Shown here: positions 46,189-56,847 of the stretch, one piece after another | Position numbering within the stretch: position 1 is the first letter of the stretch | How the letters are laid out: every line of letters starts with the position of its first letter | DNA from: Craterostigma plantagineum | Lineage: Eukaryota > Streptophyta > Magnoliopsida > Lamiales > Linderniaceae | Direction of reading: 5' to 3' | DNA length: 64,000 nt | Assembly: GCA_027422505.1 (NCBI GenBank) | Contig: JAPQWV010000002.1 | Location: 26,390,501-26,454,500, forward strand | Notes under the pieces: model-generated | The model's database searches: none | The model's input: the letters and a program-made list of their open reading frames with translations, nothing else | What the model was told of the DNA's origin: nothing | Program-made: the position numbers and the translations under genes

Positions 46189-48455
46189 ATGCCGACCAGC
46201 ATCATGATTGATTACGATGGAGAATGGATAATTGGGAATGATAATAAATGGACATGGGTTCCAAGGATGGGAACAAATATGAAGCCCATTGGGTTCGATG
46301 TCGATTGTTGTTTGCTGGACGATCTGCGGAACGAAATATACGAGACTATTGGCGTAAGCGGGAGGCCGGAGTTAAAGCTAAGTTATCAGCCATCTATGAG
46401 AGGTATGGAAGGGTGTGCTCCGTTGTATATAAAGAATGATCGAGAGTTGAAGGGTTATATATACTTAGGGGGTCCAATGGATAGACCGATTCTCCGTGTG
46501 GAGATTGGACTCCCTACGACCCTCCACCGTCAAACTCTCGCGGATGATGAAGTTGGTCCCGTTCCAATTGAGGTTCGTAGCGATGGCGGTGGTTACATCG
46601 ATGATTATTTTGACCGTATCATCGACTTTGGCGGATGCGAAGATGTGAATTATGGGGGTGAAGGTCACAATGAGGCGAACGACCGTGATGAGAATGTTGC
46701 ATCACGGCAGAACGTGCACGTCAATTTTGATGGCGTAGACGGAGAAAATGCGGACGGGAATGATGAGGAGGAGGAGGAAGAGGAAAATGCAACTATTCAT
46801 AGCGATCGGTATTCTTTTACCGACGGTTCCACCATGAAGGTCGGTGATGAATTCGAGGATAAGAAGGCCGTCAAGAATAGGATCCAAAGAGTTGCTATAG
46901 AGGCATGCTTCGAGGTCAAGATTATAAAATCTTCCCGATCGTACTATGGCGTGAGATGCAAAGAGGATGGATGTACTTGGAGGATATGGACGGCGAAGAT
47001 TAAGGATACATCCGTATTCTCGATTCGTACGTATTGCAACACACATACGTGCGACCTTGCAAATCGGAACGCAAGACTCACTCAAGCATCGTCAACCTCC
47101 GTGAGTGATATGCTGCTTGAATCTTTTCAGGGTTCAACAAGTACACCGGCCCCTAAACTCATTCAAACAATGATGAGAAATCGTGGGATTGAAGTTTCGT
47201 ACTTCAAAGCATGGAAAGGAGGCATTTTAGCACAAAATGCAATGAAGGGTGACCCCGATGAGAGTTACAAGCTGTTGCCGTCGTACCTGTCGACGTTGAG
47301 AAGAGTGAATCCGGGAACCATAGCAAGTGTATATCTGGACGACGAGCGGAGATTTAAGCACGCATTCCTATCCCTTGGTGCTTGTATTGCGAGATACCGT
47401 CACATGAGGAAGGTTGTTTGCATAGACGGTACTTGGTTGAAAGGAAAGTATGGGGGTACGTTGCTCATTGCATCAGCGGAGGATGGCGACCGCCATCAGT
47501 TTCCTTTAGCTTGGGGCATAATCGACAATAACGAGTGCATAGAAGCTTGGTCGTGGTTCTTGAACGAGCTCTTGCAAGTCGTGCCCAACGAGGACGATCT
47601 TGTCATCGTATCCGACAGATCTCCTTCTATCAAAGCCGCCGTTGCAGCCGTCTACGGTCGTGCGCACCACGGTCATTGTATTTGGCACCTGTCACAAAAT
47701 ATGAAAAGCAGGTGTAAGAAGCAGGGTGCGACCGAGACGTTCATACACATTGCTAAAATATACAAGCAATGCGACTTTGATTCACAATATGGTGATTTTG
47801 AGAATAGGTTTCCCATCGCATACGCGTATTTGCAACAGACTGATACTAAGGAACGATGGAGTCGAGCCTATTCTCCGACGTCTCGCTATAACATCATGAC
47901 TACGAACGGGGTGGAATCGATTAATGCAAGACTCCGCGAAGAAAGAAAGCTACCGATCATTGTGCTTCTGGAATCGATACAGAGGCTGACGGCGGATTGG
48001 TTTGCTAGATACAGACAGCAATCTGGACAAGCAACCACGCGGTTTACCCCGACGGTGGAAATGAAGCTCCGTGAGAGGTATGAGCTAAGTCAAGGGTATG
48101 AAGTACATGAAATCGCTCCGCATGAGTACGATGTCCGATCTCCGGGGGTCGTGCCATTGTTAACTTGCGGTCGAAGACTTGTACGTGCCGCCAATTCGAC
48201 ATCGACAGGATTCCTTGTCCACATGAAATCGCGGCGAGTCTACGAGCGAACATGAGTTTCTACCCGTTGTGTTCGGAATATTATTCTGTCCTAACGTGGC
48301 AGTCTGCTTATCACGGACGAGTTTCGCCGGTTCCGGATCAAGCCGAGTGGGATACCTCGGATCAATTGGTGTTGCCGCCTCCGTTCGTAGCAAGGCGTGG
48401 TCGGAGAAAAGAAAGGAGGTTTCCGTCCGTCGGTGAGTTTGGTCGTAGACATTAA
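46189..48455 (+). pseudogene. MULE transposase of MULE-B, single visible frameshift near the C-terminus
   Basis: From the ATG at 46189 the frame is open for 688 codons to 48255. Regions: N-terminal MuDR-type domain (1-105), acidic linker, transposase DNA-binding domain (about 212-290, with YGVRCKEDGCTWRIW and HTC), and MULE catalytic domain with candidate acidic residues D413 (CIDGTWLKGKY), D476 (VSDRSPS) and E576 (NGVESIN), plus HCIWHLSQN. Compared with MULE-A, one base is missing near 48148. This throws the C-terminal SWIM zinc finger (CTCRQF..CPHE, 48165-48453) into another frame. The truncated product ends VYERT and lacks the zinc finger. Transposase should act in the nucleus on the terminal repeats; whether this version works is doubtful. 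Confidence 0.88.
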
Positions 48456-49590
48456 GTAAATCTTGATGTATGAGTTTGTATGAGTTTGATGTATGAGGTT
48501 GTATGAGTTTGATGTATGAGGTTGTATGATATTGATGGATTATTGTGAGTTTGGCTTGATTGTAGCTTATTTCACTGTTATTCGAGTAAAATGCACAACT
48601 CGAATATTATTAGAATAGGTCACTCGAATAACGTAACAATAAAAAGTCGAAAACGAAAACCTGAACTTATTCGAGTAATCGAATAAACTCGAATAATTTA
48701 CAAAACAATCGAATACCGTACTCGAATAATATCTTGTAATTCGAGTGTTCTTTTCAGAGTTTTTGAATTTTAATTATCTCGATACATAGATGTATAAATA
48801 TCAATATTTCGATGTTATAGGGCCTTCATGATGTTAATAAGTCGCTTTATGAAGATTACAATGTTTAATAAAAGTCGTTGCATAACATACAATGAAATAC
48901 ATTGGTAGATAGGACTTTAGCATATACATTCTCATCAACAATATATATAACATGTATCGAAATATCAACTTGATTTTCTTTTTTTTAAAGAATCTCTATA
49001 ATATCTTATTACTTAGAAAGAAAATGTTATTTAACATGAAATGATATTTAACATGAAATGTTTTCATGTTATTTAACATTTCATGCTCATGATATAAAAA
49101 CAATATTTTCGATTTTTAATTTATTCGAGTTATGTATTATACTCGAATAGGCTCGAATACGAAACTCGATAAAACTAGCATTATCCGAACAAGCTCTTTC
49201 ACTCGAATAACAGTGAAGTTCGACAGAAACAACTAATCCAGTGAAGTTTATTCGAGTGCTGTATGATACTCGGATTGAGCTCGAATAGCTTACTCGTTTA
49301 ACTGCCATTATTCGAACAAGATCTTTGACTCGGATAACAGTGAAGTCCGATAAAATCAACTGATCCAGTGAAGCTTATTCGAGTGCTATGAGGTACTCGA
49401 ATTAAGCTCGATTAACTTACTCGAATAGTAATCATTATTCGAACAAGCTCTTTCACTCGAATAACAGTGAAATTTGGAAAAAAACAACACTGAACCTTGA
49501 ACACTCTGAACAACCTCAACAGCAACTCAACCAACCATAACACAAAACAATTCCAAATCAAAAAATCTATACAAATATATCTAAAACCAT
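48456..49590. other. MULE-B spacer between convergent gene ends
   Basis: AT-rich, holding the TTATTCGAGT motif clusters (48575-48745, 49120-49460) and an imperfect duplication of about 120 bp near 49180-49270 and 49300-49400 (GTGAAGNTTATTCGAGTGCT in both). No coding sequence. Confidence 0.6.
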
Positions 49591-52500
49591 TCATACAATA
49601 TCCCAATTGTTAAAATAAATACATATAGTCAAAAACTTTCTAAACAAGGCAACTTTAGTATCGTCCAAAGCGTAGAGATCATCTCTGTGACCGATCAACA
49701 GAGACATCGCGGCCCTAAGCATGTACATACCGCACTCTCCGCTGTTCGAGAAATATAACAATTTCAGGTTTAAGAAAATAAGAAAATAAGAAAGTGAGAA
49801 AATAAAAAAATTACCTGAGACGTTGTTGAGGGAAATTGGGGCACCGCACCCAAGAAAACTTCTCCCCGGATTCTTGCTCCACACCTACGTGTTGAAGCAT
49901 CAGCGGTATCACTTCGGCCAAAGGATCGAGGAACGGCTTCATGAACCTCAAGTCCGAATCGCTGCTGCGGTCGGAATCCAAAACGAGGATGTTCCTCTCC
50001 TTGAACCGAGCGACGAGGAGCACCCAATGCGAGTTAAATGCCAATGGGATGACGGCCACATCCGCTTGGCTCCAGTGAAGTGACGGCTTGCCGCCGTATA
50101 TCGCATTGATCTCTCCCGTGGCGAATAGGTCGAACGAGGACACGTTCCACGGTCGCGGTTTGGCGGACTCCATCCTGACTGCATGTGCGAAGTTGGCGTT
50201 CACGTACGCGATTCGCTCCGCATGCACGCACTTTTCTTGCATCGCCGTGAACCCGCTGAATGCCTCGTTGACGTGCTGCAATAATAGCATATAATGTTAT
50301 TAAACGAAATAATTAGAACATATTTAGCAAAAAACACACATACCTCATCCGAAAGCCACACTTTCGGAGTGGACAGGTCGGCAAAAAATTTCTTGTCGTA
50401 CGCTTGGAGGATTCCTTGCCGTTCCTCCTTTGCGCCCATTCTTGCCACCTCCGCCGCGACGGCCTCCCAACTCTTCACCCTCTCGCCGATGATATGCTCT
50501 ATGTCCGCGCGGCGTTGTATTGCAACGCGAGGGGTCGAATCGGGCGTCGGCGTATACGGACTCGAAAGCAACCTGGACTTCTTCTTCGCACGTTCCGTTC
50601 GTGGCCGCCTCTCCTCCACTTCAGCCGCCTTCTTTGCCTTCGACGCCGCCGCGGCCCTCTGCGCCTCCGCCCACGCCGCCTTCTTTGCCTTCGACGCCGC
50701 GGCGGCCCTTTCTGCCGCCGCCTCCGCCGCCGCCCTCTCCGTTTCCGCCGCCGCCCTCTCCGCTTCCGCCGCGGCCCTATCCGCGGCGGCCCTCTCCGCC
50801 GCCGCCTGCTCCGCCGCTGCCTTCTCCGCCGCCGCCCTCTCCGCCGCCGCCCTATCCGCCGCCGCCCTCTCCGACGCGGCCGCCTCCGCCGCGGCCCTCT
50901 CCTCCGCCGCCCTCTCCGCCGCGGCCCTCTCCGCCGCGGCCGCCTCCGCCGCGGCCCTCTCCGCCGCCTCCGCCGCGGCCCTCTCCGCCGCCACGGCCGC
51001 GGCCTCCATCTCGACCGCGGCCCTCTCCGCCGCCGCCTGCACCGTTCTCGGCGTCAGGCTCTCAAGGGCTACAAAATTAGAGTATTACGTTAGATTTACG
51101 TAATATCAATATAATCTTATAAAATAAACATTAAGTAATACATACCTTGGACCACGATCGAGCGCAGCTCCCTAATCTCCGTCCGCAAATCCCGTACATC
51201 GCCTTCCAGCCTGTCCATTCTTCTATCGAAATGGGCGATGATTGAGCCGGAAGGAGGAGGAGACGGCCTCGGAGGAGAAGACCTCGGAGGAGACGGCCTC
51301 GGAGGAGGAGACGGCCGAGGAGGAGACGGAGCAAGCCGATGCTCGGTGCAGTAGACCGGCAGCCCATTTAGGAGATGCTCCACTATCCTCTGGGCCACGG
51401 CATCATTCCGGCTGCCACAAAATCCGGCAACCGTGCGGAAGTGCCTTGAATCGGCTTCAGCATCGGTCGGTGTAAGGCAACACCGCACGTCCTGTGTATT
51501 TGTACAATTTAGAAAACGCGATCTAAATAAATCCATATTATAATTAAATAAATATACTTACATCCATCGCCACGGCACCGAATGCACGCTCGACCGCTTG
51601 CCATCCCGGAGCAGAGCTCTTGCTGTAAAATGTCGTCTTCCAATGGCACATACGGGGTAGCGGGAGACCTTCGCCGGCTCTTCTCACAGTAAATTCTTGC
51701 CCGACGGTCGGCCAGCACTCGTATGCCAGAACCTGATAAAAGAGAGTAGAAGTAAGTTAAAATAAATATAATATGTCTTAAATAATAATACAAAACTAAT
51801 TTATTTACCTGAAGCGGCATTACGAAGCCGCTGATATCGAAGGTTGTTTGGGTTCTTCCATTCGATGCCATCTCCATCGCCCTCCCCAAGAGGTCTTTGT
51901 TCAGACCATAAATGACCTCCTCGAACGATATCCTTCCCCAAGGATATTCGTTGAAGCGGTCGAAGTCCTCCACCAGACGGAGCCACTCCTCCTTGACCTT
52001 CAAGTCCTTCTTTACCCTCCGCTCCCCTAGCACCCCGACGGCAAAATAAAGGGCCGCGATCTTCAATTTCTCGGGATGAACGCCCGAGGCTCCACCGGCG
52101 TCACGGATCATTTCCGTGATTTTCTTCTCCAAATCGTGTAAATATATAACGGGCTTGCCTGCGAGCCATAAAACAAACGTTAGTTTTTTAAATCGAAGTA
52201 AAAAAACGAATCAAAAAGATAAAAAATAGAATTAATACCAGGCCAATGCCTCGTCGCAAACTCGTTCGACGACGGTATCTCCGGCTCGTTAGCGCCGCAG
52301 TCGAGGCCCGTGAGTAGGCAATACTCGACCAATGAAAATCGTAATGGTCGCCCACGAACGACCATCCAGAACTCCTTCGAGTCCGGCATGTACTCCACCT
52401 GCCGGCTCATCAAATACCACATGATCATGTTCGAGTTGTAGTGGTTTCGGGCCACCTTTATCAGGTTCCCGAACTGTGTCCGTCTAACCATCTCCTCCAT

Positions 52501-52983
52501 TTCCTCCTCGTTCAAAAGCGTACGGATGCGTTCGCATACCGACATGTACTGCGCGTTCAGAGTGAGGGTGGCATGGTAGAAATTGTCCGCCGGCAACTTC
52601 GTCGGAAGATAGATCTGAAAACCCAAAAAAAAGCAAAATTCACTGTTATTCGAGTAAATTATTCGAGTAAAACATCACTCGAATACGTCAAGAAGTTATT
52701 CGAACCCTAATTACTCGAATAAAAACTCGAAAAGGCGATGAAAAAGATTTTTACAAAAATCCGACCGATTACGACGTTTACGCAAAGATTTAACATCAAA
52801 ATCGATCGATTTAACGCTAATAACAAAAGATCTAACCAAGAAATTCGTTCAACCAATTCGATTTAACAAAAACCCAAAATGCGACCAAAAACTCACCCTG
52901 GCTCTACCGCCGTCGATTTGCTCATCCACCCGGATACGAACAGGCGCGGAAGGCTCCGATGATCTCGTTTTTCTTTTCGCCAT
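49591..52983 (-). CDS. Transposon-borne ULP1-like cysteine protease (C48 type), intact
   Basis: Eight exons: 52983-52897, 52614-52239, 52158-51809, 51732-51562, 51491-51146, 51068-50344, 50275-49815, 49741-49591; 888 aa with unbroken frame. Order: short basic start (MAKRKTRSS); DUF1985-type region (about 30-330, with YNSNMIMWYLMSRQVEY and RPLRFSLVEYCLLTG); Pro/Ser-rich segment (about 365-395); Ala/Glu/Arg repeat, probably a long helix (about 455-590); basic stretch; then a C48 protease domain with triad H768 (FNSHWVLL), D785 (VLDSD) and C842 (SGECGMYML). ULP1 proteases cleave SUMO from proteins or mature SUMO. Such genes carried by MULEs are known in plants (Kaonashi type), with unproven function. 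It lies tail to tail with the transposase. Confidence 0.88.
50620..51035 (-). repeat. GC-rich coding repeat, Ala-Ala-Glu-Arg type
   Basis: About 400 bp of near-tandem GCCGCCGCCCTCTCC units (plus strand) in exon 6 of the MULE-B ULP gene. They translate on the minus strand as repeated AAAERAAAE-type units without Pro or Gly, favouring a long alpha helix. All other frames stay open across it, which gives large shadow frames on both strands. Confidence 0.9.
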
Positions 52984-53535
52984 TTGATTATGCTTGGGCT
53001 TGTGTACGATTTTTCGAGTGATTTGTATTCGAAGAGAGAGCGCGAGGAATTTAAGGTTTTCGAGTGATTTGTGTCTAATTTTCTTTCCGAGCTTTTTAAA
53101 ACACTGCTTATTCGAGTATATTATTCGAGTTCTTTATTTGAGTTTTGACTCGAAAAGAACTCTCGATAAGATACTCGAATAATGTAGCTTACTCGTTTAA
53201 ATTTTCTGCACATTATTCGAGTCACCTTATCTCTTCGATTTATTATTAGAGTAAGTCATTCGAGTCTTGCTTTTACTCGAATAAATCCGAATAATTTTTC
53301 GCTTTTAATAAGTCAAAAATGCATTTATTCGAGTCGATTATTCGAGTGCTGTGTCACTCGAATAAAACTCGAATAACTTTTCACTGTTAAAAAACGGATT
53401 AGCCTCCTTAACCAGTTTTTTAGTAAGGGTATTTCAGTCATTTGAGAACCCGTTCCTCTTTTTTTAAAACGAAATAGAATCGTTCCTCTTTTTTAAAATT
53501 CTCCGAGTAATGACTCCCTTTTGTTAAAATAGCCC

Positions 53536-53544
53536 GAGTAGAGG
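53536..53544. repeat. Right 9-bp target-site duplication of the composite transposon
   Basis: GAGTAGAGG directly outside the right terminal repeat of MULE-B (which ends AAAATAGCCC); identical to 35541-35549. Confidence 0.85.
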
Positions 53545-53995
53545 TCGACGAGCTGATTTCACCGTTTGAGCTGCGAAAGCCTTATTTGCCGCCACCGGTG
53601 AGTATAGATTAGCATCTATGGCGAATCAATAATTGCTTAGTTTTTCTTTTTTGTTTCAAAAAGTTCAATCTGTTTAGGGAGGCCGTGAGTTGGATGGCGA
53701 TTTAGGCGATTATTTTCTGTGGTGATTTTTCTTTTTCTTATGTGTGTGTCTGTGATTGATAGCATGCTACTGTGTTTTGAGGTGCGACGAAATCTATTGG
53801 GGAAATAGTAGTTGCCATAATCAAGAACATGGTGAAGATACATATTGCCTTAAGGGATTATTTGGGTAACTACACGCTCTGCATTATATGATACATCAGA
53901 AATTATACACTACCCCACAGAACACCTAATGCCCATCATCTGATAGTAGATAGCACGAATATGCTTCGTTCCTTCGTTGGATCTTTATTTCGTCC
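53545..53995. other. Short flank between composite transposon and CSLA gene
   Basis: Just outside the duplication, 53546-53598 reads as a possible coding exon on the plus strand (VDELISPFELRKPYLPPP) followed by a GTGAGT donor at 53599. I do not recognise it and see no partner exon. The remainder is CSLA 3' flank. Confidence 0.3.
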
Positions 53996-56847
53996 TCAGT
54001 TTGGTACGATGGTTCCAACATACCCGAGCCCGACAATGAAGAAAGCAATTGCCTGAAGGAATAGGTATATGTACATATGATTGTCCTGAAACATTACGTT
54101 GTAGATTGCGCAGTAAAGCAGAAACAGTCCCACGCTGAGCTCCAGAAAGTTTATCCTACCAGTCAAATCAGTTGGATTATGTTAGTATGGTGGTAATGAT
54201 ACAATAGATTATCCATAATTAACTGATCAAACAGCAGAAAAAAAAAACAACATTATTTCTGTATGTGGGTTAGAGGTTCTATATTGTTGGGCAGTGGCCA
54301 CCTTAGCTGATGTTTCCCTCATGAAAATGATTGAGTTCATGAAATTTGAGTGGCCAATCACTGATGAATTAGCACAATGAATGAGTTGAACTATTGTGTT
54401 GCTTATTGGACTTGATTGGTTACCTTTCAAATATGCGAAATCGTGGCCTCCTTGGTCCTCTGTTGGTGGTGTGCCTATGTTTTGCAATCCCTAACTTTTC
54501 TGTGACGACCCACTCGTTTACTCTGCTCGTTTCCAGGAGTCCTATGATTGCTGCCTTGGATCTATGTAAGGACATCACATTCTCAAACAGTATCCAAAAT
54601 ACAAGAAGGTGGAGGTTTCTGCAACCAAAAGTATGGGAAAGAAAAGTCAGAAAACGGTGAGTTCACTGGCAAAACAAAATCAAGCATACGTAAACATTAC
54701 TTTCCTCGATGTTGTGCTAATCTTCATACATACCTTGCTGTGGTAGCTGCGTTGAGTATGCTGATGCACGCTGGAAGGTAAATGGCTAGTGGCTTTGGGA
54801 GGTGAACTTCGGGGACTAAAATCGTTGCTGGGATCACCACGCAATAGAAGAAAAAGGTAACCCAGTGTGCGATAATTTTTCGTACGAAGAAAAAGGCATA
54901 GATGACGTGCCACTTCTTCCATAGCGAAACACGCTGCATGAATGAACACGGAACATTATAACATCTTTACAAATCATAGGGAAAAAGTAGTCGTAGAACT
55001 TGACCTCGCAGGCAAGGATTTCGACGAACATCTTTCTGAACAGGTTTGCTGGTCCACACGACCAGCGATGTTGCTGAAATCTATAAGCTTTGAATGTACT
55101 TGGAAGCTCATTTTTTACCTGATGATAGCCATGGTTTCAAATCCAAGAAAATCAGTAATGACTGTGTATGTCTATTAGGCCTTCATTTCCTAGTTTCCAA
55201 CACTTTACCGATAAGTCGCCTATGAATAGGAATTTCCATCCCCTTAGGCTGGCCCGAACTGCTAGGTCCATATCCTCCACAGTTGTCCTGTCTTTCCACC
55301 CTCCTGCGTCGTGTAGTGCTTTCATACGCCAGACGCCTGCGGTTCCTAAAATTAATGTAGAAGATAGGAGTTATTTCTGTTATTATCTCATTGCTTGAAA
55401 AATAGAAAAAATTAAAGAACATAAGTACTGTAGGGGATAACCATTGAATCCAAAAAATTGACAAGTAGATGATCCCACTTCTTGTTCAACACTAAAGTGA
55501 TAGTCTAGTGACATTTGTTGGAGCCTAGTCATGAGACATTCATCTGCATTGACTGCGAAAGAAAGTAAGATTCTGTTAATACCCGTGAAAGAAAAGCTTG
55601 AGACAGACAATATCCATTGTAAGAAGAGTTAAGTGGTCTAATGTTTTTTGAGGTGGTTGAAATTACCGAATGTCCACCTGGCCTGAACCAACCCAAGTTC
55701 TGGATTTTCAAGGAGGAAGGGAATAGTCCTCCAAAGGAAATCTTCTTCTGGCTGGAAGTCTGCATCAAATATTACTACGTATTCACAATCATTGACATAA
55801 TCCTTCTTTAGGCCTTCTTTAAGTGCGCCCGCCTTGTAGCCATTTCTGTTGTTTCTTGTCTCGTACTTGATATTGACCCCTTTCTCCATCCATTTTCGGC
55901 ACTCTAACTCTACCATGGTCTGCAATAGTAACTTGTGTTAGCCTCACACACATGTGACTATCGTAAATAAATAAGAAAGAGAACCCTGAGAAAGATATGA
56001 TATACCCTTAAGACTTCGTTGGTGGAGTCGTCCAGAACCTGAACAATCAGTCGATTTGATGGCCATGAAAGGTTGGCGGCTGCACCAATGGATAGCTTAT
56101 AAACCTGAGGAAAATGATTATGTTATTTCTCATGGGCAAATTTATTTTGTGAATATGTGAAGAAATTCTTCTAGCATTCCTAGGTTCTTTATTGTTGTGA
56201 AGTATTTCTCCTATGGGAAAGTACCCTGCACAAGTTTAATCTGCTTCCTGAATCTTATGCTGTTGTCATCACTATAAGGATCTAGCATTAAAGCAGTCAA
56301 CAGTCCTTGTAGGAAAAGAGAAAAAAATGTATCCAGTGAATTGTTGGGTGATTATGATTTATCTTTGGTGGTTAAAACAATTAGTAATAATGATAATTTC
56401 TTAAATGATACTGAAGTAACACATTTTTCCAAAATGAGTTCGAAAACTACTTTGCAAATCTCCCAGTTTGTTTATTTTGGATTATATGCCTAATCTACGG
56501 CTTAAATAACTGTCCATGTAAATACTCTTTACCTCCTTCTCGTTGAACATAGGGATCTGAACCAAAACCGTCGGGTAGTTTCCGTTCTTTTCGAGGTCTT
56601 CTTTGATGGCATCTAACTGATACTTTGTGTACCGCTTCTTCCCAAGGCATTTGACGCAAACAATCACAAAGGCCATGTAAACACGCTCGAGGAAGAGCAT
56701 GATGGACATGGATATGCATACATATACTGAAAGCCGTAAGATGGGCACTATGATTGGAATGCGTATGCAATCCCAGGCATAGATAAGGCTCTTTGTTGGA
56801 TCAGATGTGTTGTTAGTTCGCCCTTCGTAAAACTCTATGTCTCTCAT
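53996..56847 (-). CDS. CSLA: Glucomannan 4-beta-mannosyltransferase (cellulose synthase-like A)
   Basis: Nine exons: 56847-56533, 56104-56006, 55919-55667, 55552-55442, 55345-55209, 55118-55005, 54933-54734, 54618-54424, 54155-53996; 527 aa, the usual CSLA length. A GT2 family Golgi enzyme that extends (gluco)mannan backbones from GDP-mannose and GDP-glucose. One N-terminal transmembrane helix (about 30-55), then the catalytic residues: DD at 130-131 (VLDDST), DAD at 190-192 (FDADFQP), the TVED Asp at 284, and QQHRW at 320-324. C-terminal helices include [16 protein letters not shown] and [18 protein letters not shown]. The frame allows an upstream Met at 56961, but MRDIEFYEG at 56847 fits relatives better. 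I cannot assign the CSLA paralogue number. Confidence 0.93.

Larger units (their letters stand above)
35640..53390. repeat. Dispersed short motif TTATTCGAGT / ACTCGAATAA within MULE-A and MULE-B
   Basis: A ten-base motif and near variants recur dozens of times, in both orientations and often in close pairs. They are confined to non-coding parts of the two elements: 35640-35935, 37010-37095, 40260-40440, 40795-40945, 44540-44830, 45740-46150, 48575-48745, 49120-49460, 52640-52735 and 53015-53390. These are intron 1 of each gene, the spacers between the convergent 3' ends, and the regions upstream of each gene. The exons lack it. None is seen outside the composite. Confidence 0.85.
35550..53535. 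mobile_element. Composite (macro-)transposon: two head-to-head ULP-type MULEs
   Basis: A 17,986-bp unit flanked by a perfect 9-bp duplication. Outer ends: GGGAAATTTTGAG at 35550 (left) and, on the reverse strand, GGGCTATTTTAAC from 53535. Inner ends are equally recognisable: ...TAAAATGAAC ending at 45253 (right end of A) and GGGCTATTTTAAA starting at 45263 (left end of B), with exactly 9 bp (AATAATGAC) between. Gene order is mirror-symmetric. The simplest reading is that A and B became neighbours sharing one duplication and then moved together by their outer ends. The mobility history is inference; sequences and spacing are seen. Confidence 0.75.
45263..53535. mobile_element. MULE-B: nearly intact ULP-carrying Mutator-like element
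   Basis: 8.27 kb. It has transposase (+) and an intact ULP-like gene (-), tail to tail, with motif-rich introns. Terminal repeats begin GGGCTATTTTAA on both ends, and both continue with AAAAAAGAGGAAC blocks. No nested insertion is seen. This is the more recent-looking of the two and serves as an empty-site reference for insertions in MULE-A. Confidence 0.8.

Noticed and set aside
50294..51103. Overlapping open frames of 186-269 codons on the plus strand over the GC-rich repeat
   Set aside because: They are shadows of the Ala/Glu/Arg-coding exon of the ULP gene; a triplet repeat without stop codons keeps all frames open.
35640..53390. TTATTCGAGT arrays considered as a satellite or CRISPR-like array
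   Set aside because: Spacing is irregular, orientation is mixed, there is no constant spacer length, and the sequence is plant nuclear DNA; it is a dispersed motif within transposons.
35550..53535. Mirror-image arrangement as an assembly artefact (inverted duplication of one element)
   Set aside because: MULE-A and MULE-B differ throughout, carry different nested elements and different linker repeats, and the outer duplications match perfectly; an artefact would give near-identical arms.
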